Assembly: GCF_004295665.1 (NCBI RefSeq)
Contig: NZ_CP034759.1
Location: 2,418,001-2,482,000 of the forward strand
Length of the DNA stretch: 64,000 bases
Origin: Litorilituus sediminis
GTDB taxonomy: Bacteria > Pseudomonadota > Gammaproteobacteria > Enterobacterales > Alteromonadaceae
Reading direction: 5' to 3'
This document shows, in pieces, positions 25,831 to 34,365 of the stretch. The position numbers and the translations under genes are program-made. The first letter of the stretch is position 1. Every line of letters starts with the position of its first letter. Below the pieces are notes generated by a model, which saw only the letters and a program-made list of their open reading frames with translations, did not search any database and was not told the DNA's origin.

Positions 25831-27598
25831 TCAAGAACAATTAAATGATAAAAAAGATTTTATTAAACATTACTTTGCAGCCAAAAATGCCGCCGATGGC
25901 TCGAAAATGGATGCCAATGCTAATGTTAGCCATAAAAATATTGCCACCCTTGAAGCTGAGCTATTAAAAGATTGCTTCGTGCAAATTAATCGCACCTTAG
26001 TCCATGATAAAATTGCCGAAACCTTTGATGCTGACTTGGCTAAAGAATACTTACGTCAAATAGAAGATCATGAAATCTACGTGCATGATGAAACCAGCTT
26101 AAAGCCGTATTGCACCTCAATTAGCATGTATCCATTTCTACTTGATGGCTTAACTAAACTAGGCGGTGAATCTAAAGCGCCTAAGCACTTAGAATCATTT
26201 TGTGGCTCATTTGTTAACCTAATTTTTGCTATTTCAGCGCAATTTGCTGGTGCGGTAGCAACGGTTGAATTTTTAACTTATTTTGATTACTTTGCTCGTC
26301 TAGAATATGGCGAAGATTATCTAACAACCCATAAATTTGAGATTGAAAATCACCTACAACATGTGGTGTATGCCATCAATCAGCCTGCCGCTGCACGTGG
26401 TTATCAAAGTGTGTTTTGGAATATTTCCCTGTTTGATCAGCACTACTTTGCTTCTATGTTTGGTGACTTTGTTTTTCCAGACTTTTCAAAACCTAACTGG
26501 CAAACCGTAGATCAATTACAGCAATTCTTTTTAACTTGGTTAAATAAAGAAAGAGAAAAATCAGTTCTTACCTTCCCTGTTGTTACCGCTGCCATGCTAA
26601 CAGAAAATGGTCAGTGTAAAGATCAGCAATTCGCCATGCAGCTTGCCAAAGAAAAAGCCCAAGGTAATTCATTCTTTATCTATTTATCTGATAGCGCTGA
26701 TTCTCTTGCGTCTTGCTGTCGCCTGCGTAATGAAATTTCCGATAACACCTTCTCCTATACCTTAGGCGCTGGTGGTGTAGCGACAGGCTCTATCAATGTT
26801 ATTACCTTAAATATGAACCGCTTAGTGCAAGATGGTCGAGATCTAAAAACAGAAATCGAAAAAATTCAAAAATACCAAGTGGCCTATCGTAAGTTAATGG
26901 AAGAATATAAGGCGCAAGGCGCACTATCGGTATACGATGCTGGCTTTATCAGCTTAGATAAACAATTCCTTACTATTGGTATCAATGGCATGGCTGAGGC
27001 GGCAGAGTTTAGCAATATTACTGTCGGTAATAACCAGGCATATAAAGACTTTGTTAGCGAGCGTTTGCAGGTAATCTACCAAGCAAACCAAGATGCCAAA
27101 AAAGCCTATGGTTACATGTTTAATACTGAATTTGTGCCGGCTGAAAACCTAGGGGTTAAAAATGCCAAATGGGATAGTAAAGATGGCTATCAGGTCAATC
27201 GCGATTGTTACAACTCATACTTCTACTTAGTAGAAGACGAAGAAACCAATCATTTAGATAAGTTTGTTTTACATGGCAAAGAAATTACTCAATACCTTGA
27301 TGGCGGCTCAGCATTACATTTAAATTTAGATGAAGCACTGTCGGCCGACGCTTATGTAAAACTCTTTAATGTTGCCGCAGCAACTGGTTGTAATTACTTT
27401 TGCATCAACGTGAAAATTACCATCTGTAATGAGTGTGAAAAAATTGATAAGCGCACACTACATCACTGCCCGGCATGTGGTAGTGACAACATAGATCACG
27501 GTACTCGGGTCATTGGTTACTTAAAACGTGTTACTGCCTTTAGCCAAGGTCGACAAAAAGAGCATAGCTTACGCCACTACCATAGAAAAAGCGCGTAG
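25817..27598 (+). CDS. nrdD: Anaerobic (class III) ribonucleoside-triphosphate reductase
   Basis: Reduces ribonucleotides to deoxyribonucleotides without oxygen, using a glycyl radical. 593 residues. The radical site is Gly567 in TRVIGYLK. A zinc site is formed by CNEC and CPAC just before it. CCRLR in the middle holds a candidate catalytic Cys. At 593 residues it is shorter than E. coli NrdD (712), and I see no N-terminal ATP-cone, so it is the form without that allosteric domain. The start overlaps nrdG and has AAGGAG upstream. Confidence 0.95.
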   Translation: MLRLNQEQLNDKKDFIKHYFAAKNAADGSKMDANANVSHKNIATLEAELLKDCFVQINRTLVHDKIAETFDADLAKEYLRQIEDHEIYVHDETSLKPYCTSISMYPFLLDGLTKLGGESKAPKHLESFCGSFVNLIFAISAQFAGAVATVEFLTYFDYFARLEYGEDYLTTHKFEIENHLQHVVYAINQPAAARGYQSVFWNISLFDQHYFASMFGDFVFPDFSKPNWQTVDQLQQFFLTWLNKEREKSVLTFPVVTAAMLTENGQCKDQQFAMQLAKEKAQGNSFFIYLSDSADSLASCCRLRNEISDNTFSYTLGAGGVATGSINVITLNMNRLVQDGRDLKTEIEKIQKYQVAYRKLMEEYKAQGALSVYDAGFISLDKQFLTIGINGMAEAAEFSNITVGNNQAYKDFVSERLQVIYQANQDAKKAYGYMFNTEFVPAENLGVKNAKWDSKDGYQVNRDCYNSYFYLVEDEETNHLDKFVLHGKEITQYLDGGSALHLNLDEALSADAYVKLFNVAAATGCNYFCINVKITICNECEKIDKRTLHHCPACGSDNIDHGTRVIGYLKRVTAFSQGRQKEHSLRHYHRKSA

Positions 27599-27628
27599 CA
27601 AACCCAATAAAAACATGGACTAACAGCT

Positions 27629-27666
27629 AGTTGTATATACATTATGTTAAATATGTATATATAACT
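27629..27666. terminator. Long AT-rich hairpin between convergent nrdD and the Fe-S regulator
   Basis: A 14-bp stem (27629-27642 with 27653-27666, one G-T pair) closes a 10-base loop 30 bases after the nrdD stop. It probably separates the two convergent transcripts, although no T tract follows. Confidence 0.5.
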
Positions 27667-27677
27667 GGCGTTCTGCA

Positions 27678-28298
27678 TTATTTCAGTGGTGTTACCTTAT
27701 AAGCACAGCGCCTTGAACCTTCAACGATATGCTCTTCTCTCGAGATAGTTGCAACTTCTTGCAACAGCGTTTGGAATATCTGTAATTCTGAACGACAGAA
27801 ATTCTGGCATTTACTTGCTGCCGCACAAATAGGGCAATGGTTTTCTAATAACCAATAAATATCACCGTCTTGCTCTACTGTTGCCATATAGCCTTCATCA
27901 CTACGCACCTTAGCTAAAGCAGTTAACTTTTCTTCAACAGAATACTTGTCGGCTAATGCCAAACGGTAATTAACCAGTGCTGTCGATTCACGGTGAGAGA
28001 TCAGTTTTTCCAGACCATCATCGCCAAAAATAGCGATAACTGAGTCTAATAGCTGTACGGTAAGTTCATCATGTCTATCATCAAAAAGCTCATTGCTTTG
28101 CTCAGTTAGCGACCAATAGCGTGTTGGCCTACCACGTGGTGCTTTTTCATCCTTAAAATCAACATCACCACTTTGTTCCAATGCCTGCATATGTTGGCGC
28201 ACCGCCATAGTAGTGAGCTGTAATTCATTAGCAAGGGTTTTCGCCGTTAACGCGCCCTGGCTCTTGAGCATATGCAAAATTTTATTGTGAGTTTTCAT
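27678..28298 (-). CDS. SufR-like winged-helix regulator with a Cys cluster
   Basis: 206 residues. The N-terminal winged HTH (about 1-65) has LTAKTLANELQLTTMAVRQHMQALE and the wing PRGRPTRYW. The C-terminal region has Cys155, Cys158, Cys164, Cys168 and Cys198 in NHCPICAAASKCQNFC and GSRRCAY, the layout of Fe-S-sensing SufR-type repressors. It is divergent from the FMN reductase/VOC operon. The shared intergenic region has repeated AAGTAAA elements, so that operon is the likely target. Fe-S or oxidative sensing is inferred from the Cys pattern. Confidence 0.85.
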   Translation of the reverse strand: MKTHNKILHMLKSQGALTAKTLANELQLTTMAVRQHMQALEQSGDVDFKDEKAPRGRPTRYWSLTEQSNELFDDRHDELTVQLLDSVIAIFGDDGLEKLISHRESTALVNYRLALADKYSVEEKLTALAKVRSDEGYMATVEQDGDIYWLLENHCPICAAASKCQNFCRSELQIFQTLLQEVATISREEHIVEGSRRCAYKVTPLK

Positions 28299-28386
28299 CG
28301 TAACTAATACCTACAACTAACAGCTAAATTCAAAGAAGAAGCAAATATCTCTTTAACTTTACTCACCATTATTACCCATCCTGTAA

Positions 28387-28451
28387 TTAAGTAAACTTTT
28401 TTATTTATTTTATTGCTTGACTTTATTAAATAAACATTTTACTTTACTTAA
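28387..28451. promoter_or_regulatory. Inverted repeat TTAAGTAAA / TTTACTTAA in the divergent region
   Basis: TTAAGTAAA (28387-28395) and TTTACTTAA (28443-28451) are perfect inverted copies 47 bases apart between the regulator and its divergent operon. Both belong to the AAGTAAA-type element seen again at 28478-28485. Confidence 0.5.
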
Positions 28452-28467
28452 CAATTAATAAACAAAA

Positions 28468-28487
28468 AACTTTATATAAGTAAAGTT
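28468..28487. promoter_or_regulatory. Candidate operator AACTTTA-N6-TAAAGTT
   Basis: A perfect 7-bp inverted repeat with a 6-base spacer lies 26 bases before the FMN reductase start. The spacing is suitable for a dimeric winged-helix protein. The likely binder is the SufR-like regulator encoded divergently. Confidence 0.6.
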
Positions 28488-28513
28488 ATCTAGTCTTTGG
28501 CAAAGGGGAAAAC

Positions 28514-29134
28514 ATGAATTTATTAATCATCAGTGCTAGCCAGCGTTCACCATCACAAAGCGCAAAAGTAGCCAGATACCTTGCAGAAACCACTCATAGC
28601 TTTGACAAAATCAACCTAATAGAGCTGTGCCAATTAAACATACCGTTATGGGATGGCGAGGATGCAAGTAAAGCAATGCCAGCAAGTGACTGGAGTGGCT
28701 TGCAAGCACAAGTTAACGCTGCTGATGCCTTAGTATTAATTACCCCAGAATGGAGTGGCATTGCTTCACCACGACTAAAAAACTTTCTTATGATGTGCGA
28801 AGCACAACACTGTGCCCATAAGCCTGCACTTCTTATTTCAGTGGTTGATAGTATTAGCGGCGCTTACCCTATCGCAGAACTGCGCATGAATGCCTTTAAA
28901 AATAATAAATTAGTCGCTATTCCAGATCATTTGATCATTCGTAACGTCACCGAGATTTTAAATGATTTTACTCAAGGTGGCAGTGCCTTAAGTCATCGTG
29001 ATAGTCAAATTCGAGACAGGATTGCCTATAGCATGCACACCTTAACCCACTATGCAGAATCGTTAAAAAGCTTGCGAATAGCATTGGCAAACAACCCTTT
29101 CCCTAACGAAGAAAGCTATCAATACGGTATGTAA
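28514..29134 (+). CDS. NAD(P)H-dependent FMN reductase, flavodoxin-like fold
   Basis: 206 residues. The N-terminus LLIISASQRSPSQSAKVARYL binds the FMN phosphate in the pattern of NADPH-dependent FMN reductases such as chromate/quinone or azo reductases. VLITPEWSGIASPRLKNFL (about 75-93) is the second family motif (TPEYN in others). It is the first gene of a three-gene operon with two VOC proteins, divergent from a SufR-like regulator. A role in quinone, electrophile or redox detoxification would fit. The exact substrate is unknown. Confidence 0.88.
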   Translation: MNLLIISASQRSPSQSAKVARYLAETTHSFDKINLIELCQLNIPLWDGEDASKAMPASDWSGLQAQVNAADALVLITPEWSGIASPRLKNFLMMCEAQHCAHKPALLISVVDSISGAYPIAELRMNAFKNNKLVAIPDHLIIRNVTEILNDFTQGGSALSHRDSQIRDRIAYSMHTLTHYAESLKSLRIALANNPFPNEESYQYGM

Positions 29135-29146
29135 AGGAGAAAAACG

Positions 29147-29539
29147 ATGAACATGAATCAAATCACCTTACCAGTAAGCGATATGCAAGCGGCTAACAAC
29201 TTTTACCTAGCGCTTGGCTTTACTCAAATTGTTGATACGCCACATTATGCCAGGTTTATCTGCCCAGATGGCGAAGCAAGCTTCTCATTAAGTTTGGAAA
29301 AAGAGCCATTTAGCAATGGCGCCATCCTATATTTTGAGCATCAAGATTTAGATAACTGGGTCGCACAATGCCAAAGCAGAGGAATTGACTTTCAACAACT
29401 GCCAACAGAGCAGCGCTATTTATGGCGAGAAGCAATCACAACAGATCCCAGCGGTAATAAATTAAAACTTTACTGGGCAGGAGATAATCGACTGAATCCA
29501 CCATGGCGTGTCAATAAAACTTATCAGCACAGCAATTAG
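29147..29539 (+). CDS. VOC (glyoxalase/dioxygenase fold) protein
   Basis: 130 residues, one vicinal-oxygen-chelate module: NQITLPVSDMQAANNFYLALGF at the start and TTDPSGNKLKLYWAG at the end. The usual metal ligands are not all present: the first position is Gln or Thr rather than His. It may bind rather than transform its ligand. It follows the FMN reductase by 12 bp with a strong AAAGGAGA RBS. Confidence 0.85.
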   Translation: MNMNQITLPVSDMQAANNFYLALGFTQIVDTPHYARFICPDGEASFSLSLEKEPFSNGAILYFEHQDLDNWVAQCQSRGIDFQQLPTEQRYLWREAITTDPSGNKLKLYWAGDNRLNPPWRVNKTYQHSN

Positions 29540-29568
29540 ACAGTATTCACAACTCTTAGGAGAGTATT

Positions 29569-29988
29569 ATGATCACATTAGAACATTTAAATTTAGTGGT
29601 AAGCGACATAGAAAAAAGCTTAGCCTTCTATCGAGCAGCTTTTCCTCATTGGCATGTACGTGGCGGTGATGAAGGCCAATGGTACGGAAAGAAGCGTAAC
29701 TGGGTTCACTTTGGCGATGATTACCAATATTTATCCTTAAATGATAATGGCGAAGGTCAAAACCGCGATTTAACCGGTCATCAAATTGGTTTATCACACT
29801 TTGCCTTTGTCACTTCAGATATTAAAGGTGTCATTAAGCGCTTAGCAGCTGCCGGCTTTGACATTGATAAAGACGGCGCTGAAGATGACTACCGTGAAAA
29901 CGCTTACTTTATTGACCCAGATGGCTATGAAGTGGAATTTGTTCAATATCACAGTGATGTACCTGAGCTTAGAAATCGCTACGCTTAA
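29569..29988 (+). CDS. VOC family protein
   Basis: 139 residues. EHLNLVVSDIEKSLAFYRAAFP at the N-terminus, GLSHFAFVTSDIKG in the middle and FIDPDGYEVEFVQY at the end are a complete VOC module with candidate metal ligands His5, His86 and the C-terminal Glu. It is the third gene of the FMN reductase operon, preceded by TAGGAGAG. A glyoxalase- or dioxygenase-type reaction is possible; the substrate is unknown. Confidence 0.87.
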   Translation: MITLEHLNLVVSDIEKSLAFYRAAFPHWHVRGGDEGQWYGKKRNWVHFGDDYQYLSLNDNGEGQNRDLTGHQIGLSHFAFVTSDIKGVIKRLAAAGFDIDKDGAEDDYRENAYFIDPDGYEVEFVQYHSDVPELRNRYA

Positions 29989-30039
29989 ATCAACTCGTTA
30001 CTCATACCACAACAACTATTCACTTGGCATAATAGCAAC

Positions 30040-30072
30040 GATTAACCTTGCAGAAAACGAGCAAGGTTAATC
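30040..30072. terminator. Bidirectional terminator between VOC gene and nitrilase
   Basis: A perfect 12-bp stem (30040-30051 with 30061-30072) with a 9-base loop. It spans the nitrilase stop codon and serves both convergent genes. The flanking T-rich stretches are short. Confidence 0.65.
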
Positions 30073-31014
30073 TGATTTATCAATAAAGTTAATCGGCGCT
30101 AATCTAGTCCTATCAACAGTCAGAGTAAAGACATCAGGTCTAGCATAATGCCCGGTAATATCTAAAGCACGCTTTGATGTCGACGATAACTCAACATCAA
30201 TATCAACAAGTAAGTGCCCTTTGCACTTGTTCATTGGCCCGGCAACCACTTCACCTTGCGGAGAAATAACGGCTGAATCGCCTGGGTTAATCCAGTCTTC
30301 ATCTGCAGGGTATAAGTTCTCTAGCTCAGGAAGGTCGCTGGGCAAATCTTGCCGCTGCAGAGCGACACCACAATTTAATAGCCAACACTTTCCTTCTCGG
30401 GCGATATGTTTCATGCTTGCTAACCAGTCATCACCACTGTCATAAGTAGGCGCTATATATATTTCAATCCCTTGAGCATACAGAGCATAGCGTGCCAGTG
30501 GCATATAGTTTTCCCAGCAAATTAGCTGACCAATTCGACCTACCTGCGTATCGATAACATTCAAACCATGTGCATCGCCTAGCCCCCACACCATACGCTC
30601 TGGATTGGTTGGCATTAACTTACGATGATGATTGACCAGCTGCCCTTGATGATTAATAGTGATAACCGTATTAAACAAGGTCGCACGGCTATGCTCGCCA
30701 TCGCGCTCATTGATGCCGCACACTAAAGTAATATTATTGTCTTTTGCCGCTTGCAATAAAGGCGCAATATCATCGGAAGACAGATCGACAGCATTACTAA
30801 GTAATCGCTTATGCAGCGCTTCGCAAGTACCCCAATCGCCCCCCGGCCTCAGTCGCCATATCCACGCAGGATAACCTGGAATATACGCTTCAGGAAAAAC
30901 AATAAGCTGAGCTCCTTGCTTAGCAAGCTGTGCAATTATCTCAACGGCTTTCGCTATGGTTTTTTGCTTATCAAGTACGCAAGGTGACTCTTGAATAATG
31001 GCTACTTTCACCAT
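30067..31014 (-). CDS. Nitrilase-type carbon-nitrogen hydrolase
   Basis: 315 residues. The catalytic triad is visible: Glu42 in FPEAYIPGYP, Lys132 in HHRKLMPT and Cys166 in GQLICWENY. The segments PGYPAWIWRLRPGGDW and CWENYMPLARYALYAQG place it in the true nitrilase branch rather than with amidases. It would hydrolyse an organic nitrile to acid and ammonia; the substrate is unknown. It is convergent with the FMN reductase operon. GGAGG lies just upstream of the start. Confidence 0.92.
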   Translation of the reverse strand: MVKVAIIQESPCVLDKQKTIAKAVEIIAQLAKQGAQLIVFPEAYIPGYPAWIWRLRPGGDWGTCEALHKRLLSNAVDLSSDDIAPLLQAAKDNNITLVCGINERDGEHSRATLFNTVITINHQGQLVNHHRKLMPTNPERMVWGLGDAHGLNVIDTQVGRIGQLICWENYMPLARYALYAQGIEIYIAPTYDSGDDWLASMKHIAREGKCWLLNCGVALQRQDLPSDLPELENLYPADEDWINPGDSAVISPQGEVVAGPMNKCKGHLLVDIDVELSSTSKRALDITGHYARPDVFTLTVDRTRLAPINFIDKSD

Positions 31015-31056
31015 AATTCCTCCTGCTCTGGTAGTGCCATAGACATAACTAGCAGG

Positions 31057-31575
31057 CTATTTAACTGGCACCATAATATGGGCGTATGGTGTATCACCCC
31101 ACATCACATAAGGGCCACCTGATTTTGGATCGCGACTAAGCCCTTCTAACATAGCCTTAGGGACAATAATCATCATATGAGGCCCGGTTTCAGTGTAATC
31201 ATCTGCATTTTTGTGATCGGGATGATAGGGTGTTGAGTTACTGACACCTGAGCCAATATCTCCTTTAAGCATGTAGGAAATGCCAATACTTGTTGCGGTA
31301 AAATCAGCTTTATTGGCAACGGCTTTCATCATTTTCATCCAAACGGCATCATTGCACATTGGCGCTTTATCGCCAGGCATGGTATCGGGCATGCATGTCC
31401 AACCATTAGAGCCTTTTTTAAGCATAGTGCCGTCACTATCTATGATAGTGGCATGTTGGCTAATCGAGCTAGGGGCAGCGGCCATGGCACGCTGTATTTT
31501 AGTTTCACTTGATTCTGCGTTAACAACAAGATGAACAGAGAACAAGGATAGTAGTAAAATCAATTGAATATTCAT
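31057..31575 (-). CDS. Secreted protein of unknown function
   Basis: 172 residues starting MNIQLILLLS at 31575; GGATG seven bases upstream supports this over an ATG 11 codons earlier. Signal peptide about 1-19 (VNAES). The mature part is rich in Met and Pro and has GWTCMPDTMPGDKAPMC with two Cys that could pair, and a Met-rich region NDAVWMKMMKAV. I do not recognise the family with certainty. It lies 42 bp downstream of the nitrilase start on the opposite side, so it has its own promoter. Confidence 0.65.
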   Translation of the reverse strand: MNIQLILLLSLFSVHLVVNAESSETKIQRAMAAAPSSISQHATIIDSDGTMLKKGSNGWTCMPDTMPGDKAPMCNDAVWMKMMKAVANKADFTATSIGISYMLKGDIGSGVSNSTPYHPDHKNADDYTETGPHMMIIVPKAMLEGLSRDPKSGGPYVMWGDTPYAHIMVPVK

Positions 31576-31787
31576 TTTATCATCCTTATCAAAAATACAT
31601 TTATTCATGTATTCATTCGATGTTGAACCTCAAGTATAGCTCACATTTTCAGCACAGGAGTTAGGGTAAAAGTAACTAGATAAAGAAAATCCAATGTTTA
31701 CAGGCCTAGCCTAGCTAACTAAAATTGCCTTATCTTTTAAATTATTGGCTCGCTTTAGATAAAAAGTGATGCTGAACAAGGCTAACT

Positions 31788-34181
31788 ATGCGCTTTTTTC
31801 GCTACCTATTTTTATTCATGGTTTTATCTGGCTGTGCCACTTTAGGTGTCATGGAATACGACAAGCAATTCGGTAGCGCAGATGCAGCTAACCGCATCAA
31901 TACCCAAGCCATTACGCCAGAAAAGAGCGCTCATTATAGCAAGGTAGTGAGACCCATTATTGAGAATCGCTGTGTTGTTTGTCATGGCTGCTATGATGCC
32001 CCTTGCCAGCTTAAAATGGAAAATAGCACTGGCATTGAACGTGGTGCCAATAAGGCCATTGTTTATAATGGTGAACGCTTACTTACTGCTAATAACACAG
32101 AAAGTCTAAGCACTATTACCAAGTTAACTGCAAGCAAACTACAAGAGTTTCGTCAGCAAGGTTACTTCCCTGTATTAAATGAACGTACGCAAACTAAGCA
32201 AGCGAATAGCCAAGCCAGTGTCTTTTATCAAATGTTGCAACTGAAAAAGCAACACCCTTTACCTCAAGATGCCTTACTTGATGATAGCTTTGACTTAGCG
32301 CTCGATAGAGACCAACAATGCCCTACCATTGAAGAGTTTGAGCAGTATAAAGCAAAAACACCGTTAGCTGGCATGCCTTATGGTTTACCTGGCCTGACCG
32401 AGCAAGAACACAACACCCTAAGCACTTGGCTTGCTGATGGCGCGATAATGGCTGATGCACCAGCAACCACCAAGAAAGAGCAAACTCTCATTGCTCAGTG
32501 GGAACAGTTTTTAAATGGCAGTAGCCAAAAAGAACAACTGGTTGCCCGCTATTTATACGAACACTTATATTTAGCCAATTTGTATTTTGATGAACAGCAA
32601 CAGGCTAAAAAACCTAGTTATTTTAAGTTAGTGCGCTCAACTACGCCGCCAGGGCAAGCCATTGACATTATTAGTACCAGAAGGCCGTTTGATTCACCAT
32701 TTGTTAACGGCAACACCCAAGTGTTTTATCGTTTGATAAAGCACCAAGATACCATTATAGCTAAACGACATATGCCCTATCCTTTTGGTCAGGCAAAGTA
32801 TAAGCGACTGACTGAACTCTTTATTACCCCTGATTATCAAGTGGATAGCTTACCTGATTACCAATTGCTCACTTCGTCAAACCCATTTAAGACCTTTCAA
32901 GCTATTCCTGCAAAATCACGCTATAAGTTCTTACTCGATCATGCACAATTTTCCATCATGAACTTTATTAAAGGGCCTGTTTGTCGTGGTCAAGTAGCGC
33001 TGAATGTTATTGACGATCACTTCTGGGTAATGTTCCAAGACCCACAAGCGATAGAAACTTATCATACCGATGACTTTATCGTTGAAAATAGTGACCTTCT
33101 GCAACTGCCAGCAGCAACCAGTGATAAAACCATATCATTACTGTACTGGCGCCAATATGCTAAGCGCCAAGCGGAATATATAAATAAAAAATTAGCATAT
33201 ATTGAAAAAATTAAGCTGAAACAGCGCGATCTCGATCTCAGTCTGCTGTGGGATGGCGATAATAACCCTAATGCCACCTTAACTGTCTTTAGACACTTTG
33301 ATAGCGCCTCCGTTGTACAAGGCTTTATTGGTGAAACGCCGAAAACCGCTTGGCTAATCAGTTATCCACTACTAGAGCGTATTCATTACTTATTAGTGGC
33401 AGGTTTTGACGTTTACGGCAATGTTGGCCACCAATTAAAAACCCGCTTGTATATGGACTTTTTACGCATGGAGGCAGAAAGTGCTTTTATCGCGCTACTG
33501 CCAGCTAGTGAACGCCGTAAAGTGCATGAACATTGGTATAGAGATACCAGTGATGATATTAAAAACTACATTTTCTCTGATGATTTCTATCAATTACCAG
33601 AGAGTAATATTCGTTACAGTAGCAAAGATCATAAGCAAGAACTGCTCAATAAGATTAGCCAGTACACCAATAACCAACAGGTAAATGATTTTAATATCAA
33701 CGCGGGTAATATAGAAAACCGCGCAAGCACCATCAATGATTATAAAATGATGTCATTGAAAAAAATGCCCGGTTTATCGGTCAGCCTGTTGCCACAAGTA
33801 AGTTATGTCATGGTTTCAGGTGAGCATGGCGAATTTGTTTATAGCCTGATCAATAACTCAGCGCACACCAATGTTGCTCATCTTTTCTCAGAAGATGATC
33901 GTCGCGTTCCAAGCGAAGATAACCTAAGCGTGGTGCGTGGTATTATTGGTACCTACCCTAATGCTTTCTTCCATGTAGAGGAAACTCAACTTGCCGATTT
34001 TGTCACACAATTACGACATATAGAGACAGAACAAGACTATCGACAAGTAAAAGATAAATTCGCTATTCGTCGAACCAGTAACAACTTTTGGCAATTTGCC
34101 GATAAACTGCACGCTTGGTACCAACAAAACCAGCCGGAATCAGCAGGCTTATTAGACTTTAATCGCCTGGAAAACAGATAG
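31788..34181 (+). CDS. cti: Fatty acid cis/trans isomerase
   Basis: Converts cis-unsaturated phospholipid fatty acids to trans without double-bond cleavage, stiffening the membrane under solvent or heat stress. 797 residues, full length. The N-terminus has a lipoprotein-like signal LSGCA (Cys16). CVVCH (62-66) is the cytochrome c-type haem motif typical of Cti. DPQAIETYHTDDF and the rest align in character with Pseudomonas Cti. It is periplasmic. It stands alone, divergent from the secreted protein upstream. Confidence 0.93.
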   Translation: MRFFRYLFLFMVLSGCATLGVMEYDKQFGSADAANRINTQAITPEKSAHYSKVVRPIIENRCVVCHGCYDAPCQLKMENSTGIERGANKAIVYNGERLLTANNTESLSTITKLTASKLQEFRQQGYFPVLNERTQTKQANSQASVFYQMLQLKKQHPLPQDALLDDSFDLALDRDQQCPTIEEFEQYKAKTPLAGMPYGLPGLTEQEHNTLSTWLADGAIMADAPATTKKEQTLIAQWEQFLNGSSQKEQLVARYLYEHLYLANLYFDEQQQAKKPSYFKLVRSTTPPGQAIDIISTRRPFDSPFVNGNTQVFYRLIKHQDTIIAKRHMPYPFGQAKYKRLTELFITPDYQVDSLPDYQLLTSSNPFKTFQAIPAKSRYKFLLDHAQFSIMNFIKGPVCRGQVALNVIDDHFWVMFQDPQAIETYHTDDFIVENSDLLQLPAATSDKTISLLYWRQYAKRQAEYINKKLAYIEKIKLKQRDLDLSLLWDGDNNPNATLTVFRHFDSASVVQGFIGETPKTAWLISYPLLERIHYLLVAGFDVYGNVGHQLKTRLYMDFLRMEAESAFIALLPASERRKVHEHWYRDTSDDIKNYIFSDDFYQLPESNIRYSSKDHKQELLNKISQYTNNQQVNDFNINAGNIENRASTINDYKMMSLKKMPGLSVSLLPQVSYVMVSGEHGEFVYSLINNSAHTNVAHLFSEDDRRVPSEDNLSVVRGIIGTYPNAFFHVEETQLADFVTQLRHIETEQDYRQVKDKFAIRRTSNNFWQFADKLHAWYQQNQPESAGLLDFNRLENR

Positions 34182-34365
34182 CGGTTTAGCTCATCACATC
34201 AGAAAAATGCTGTAACAAAAAAATTCCGCCGACAGTAAAGCAATTTAGTGTCGGTGATAGTCAGCACCTTCCCTATTCTGCTACACTGCGGCTCGTTATG
34301 TTAAATAATTGTGAATTTTAACATCGCAATTTTCTTTAATATCAATCTAAAAAACGAGAACTGTC

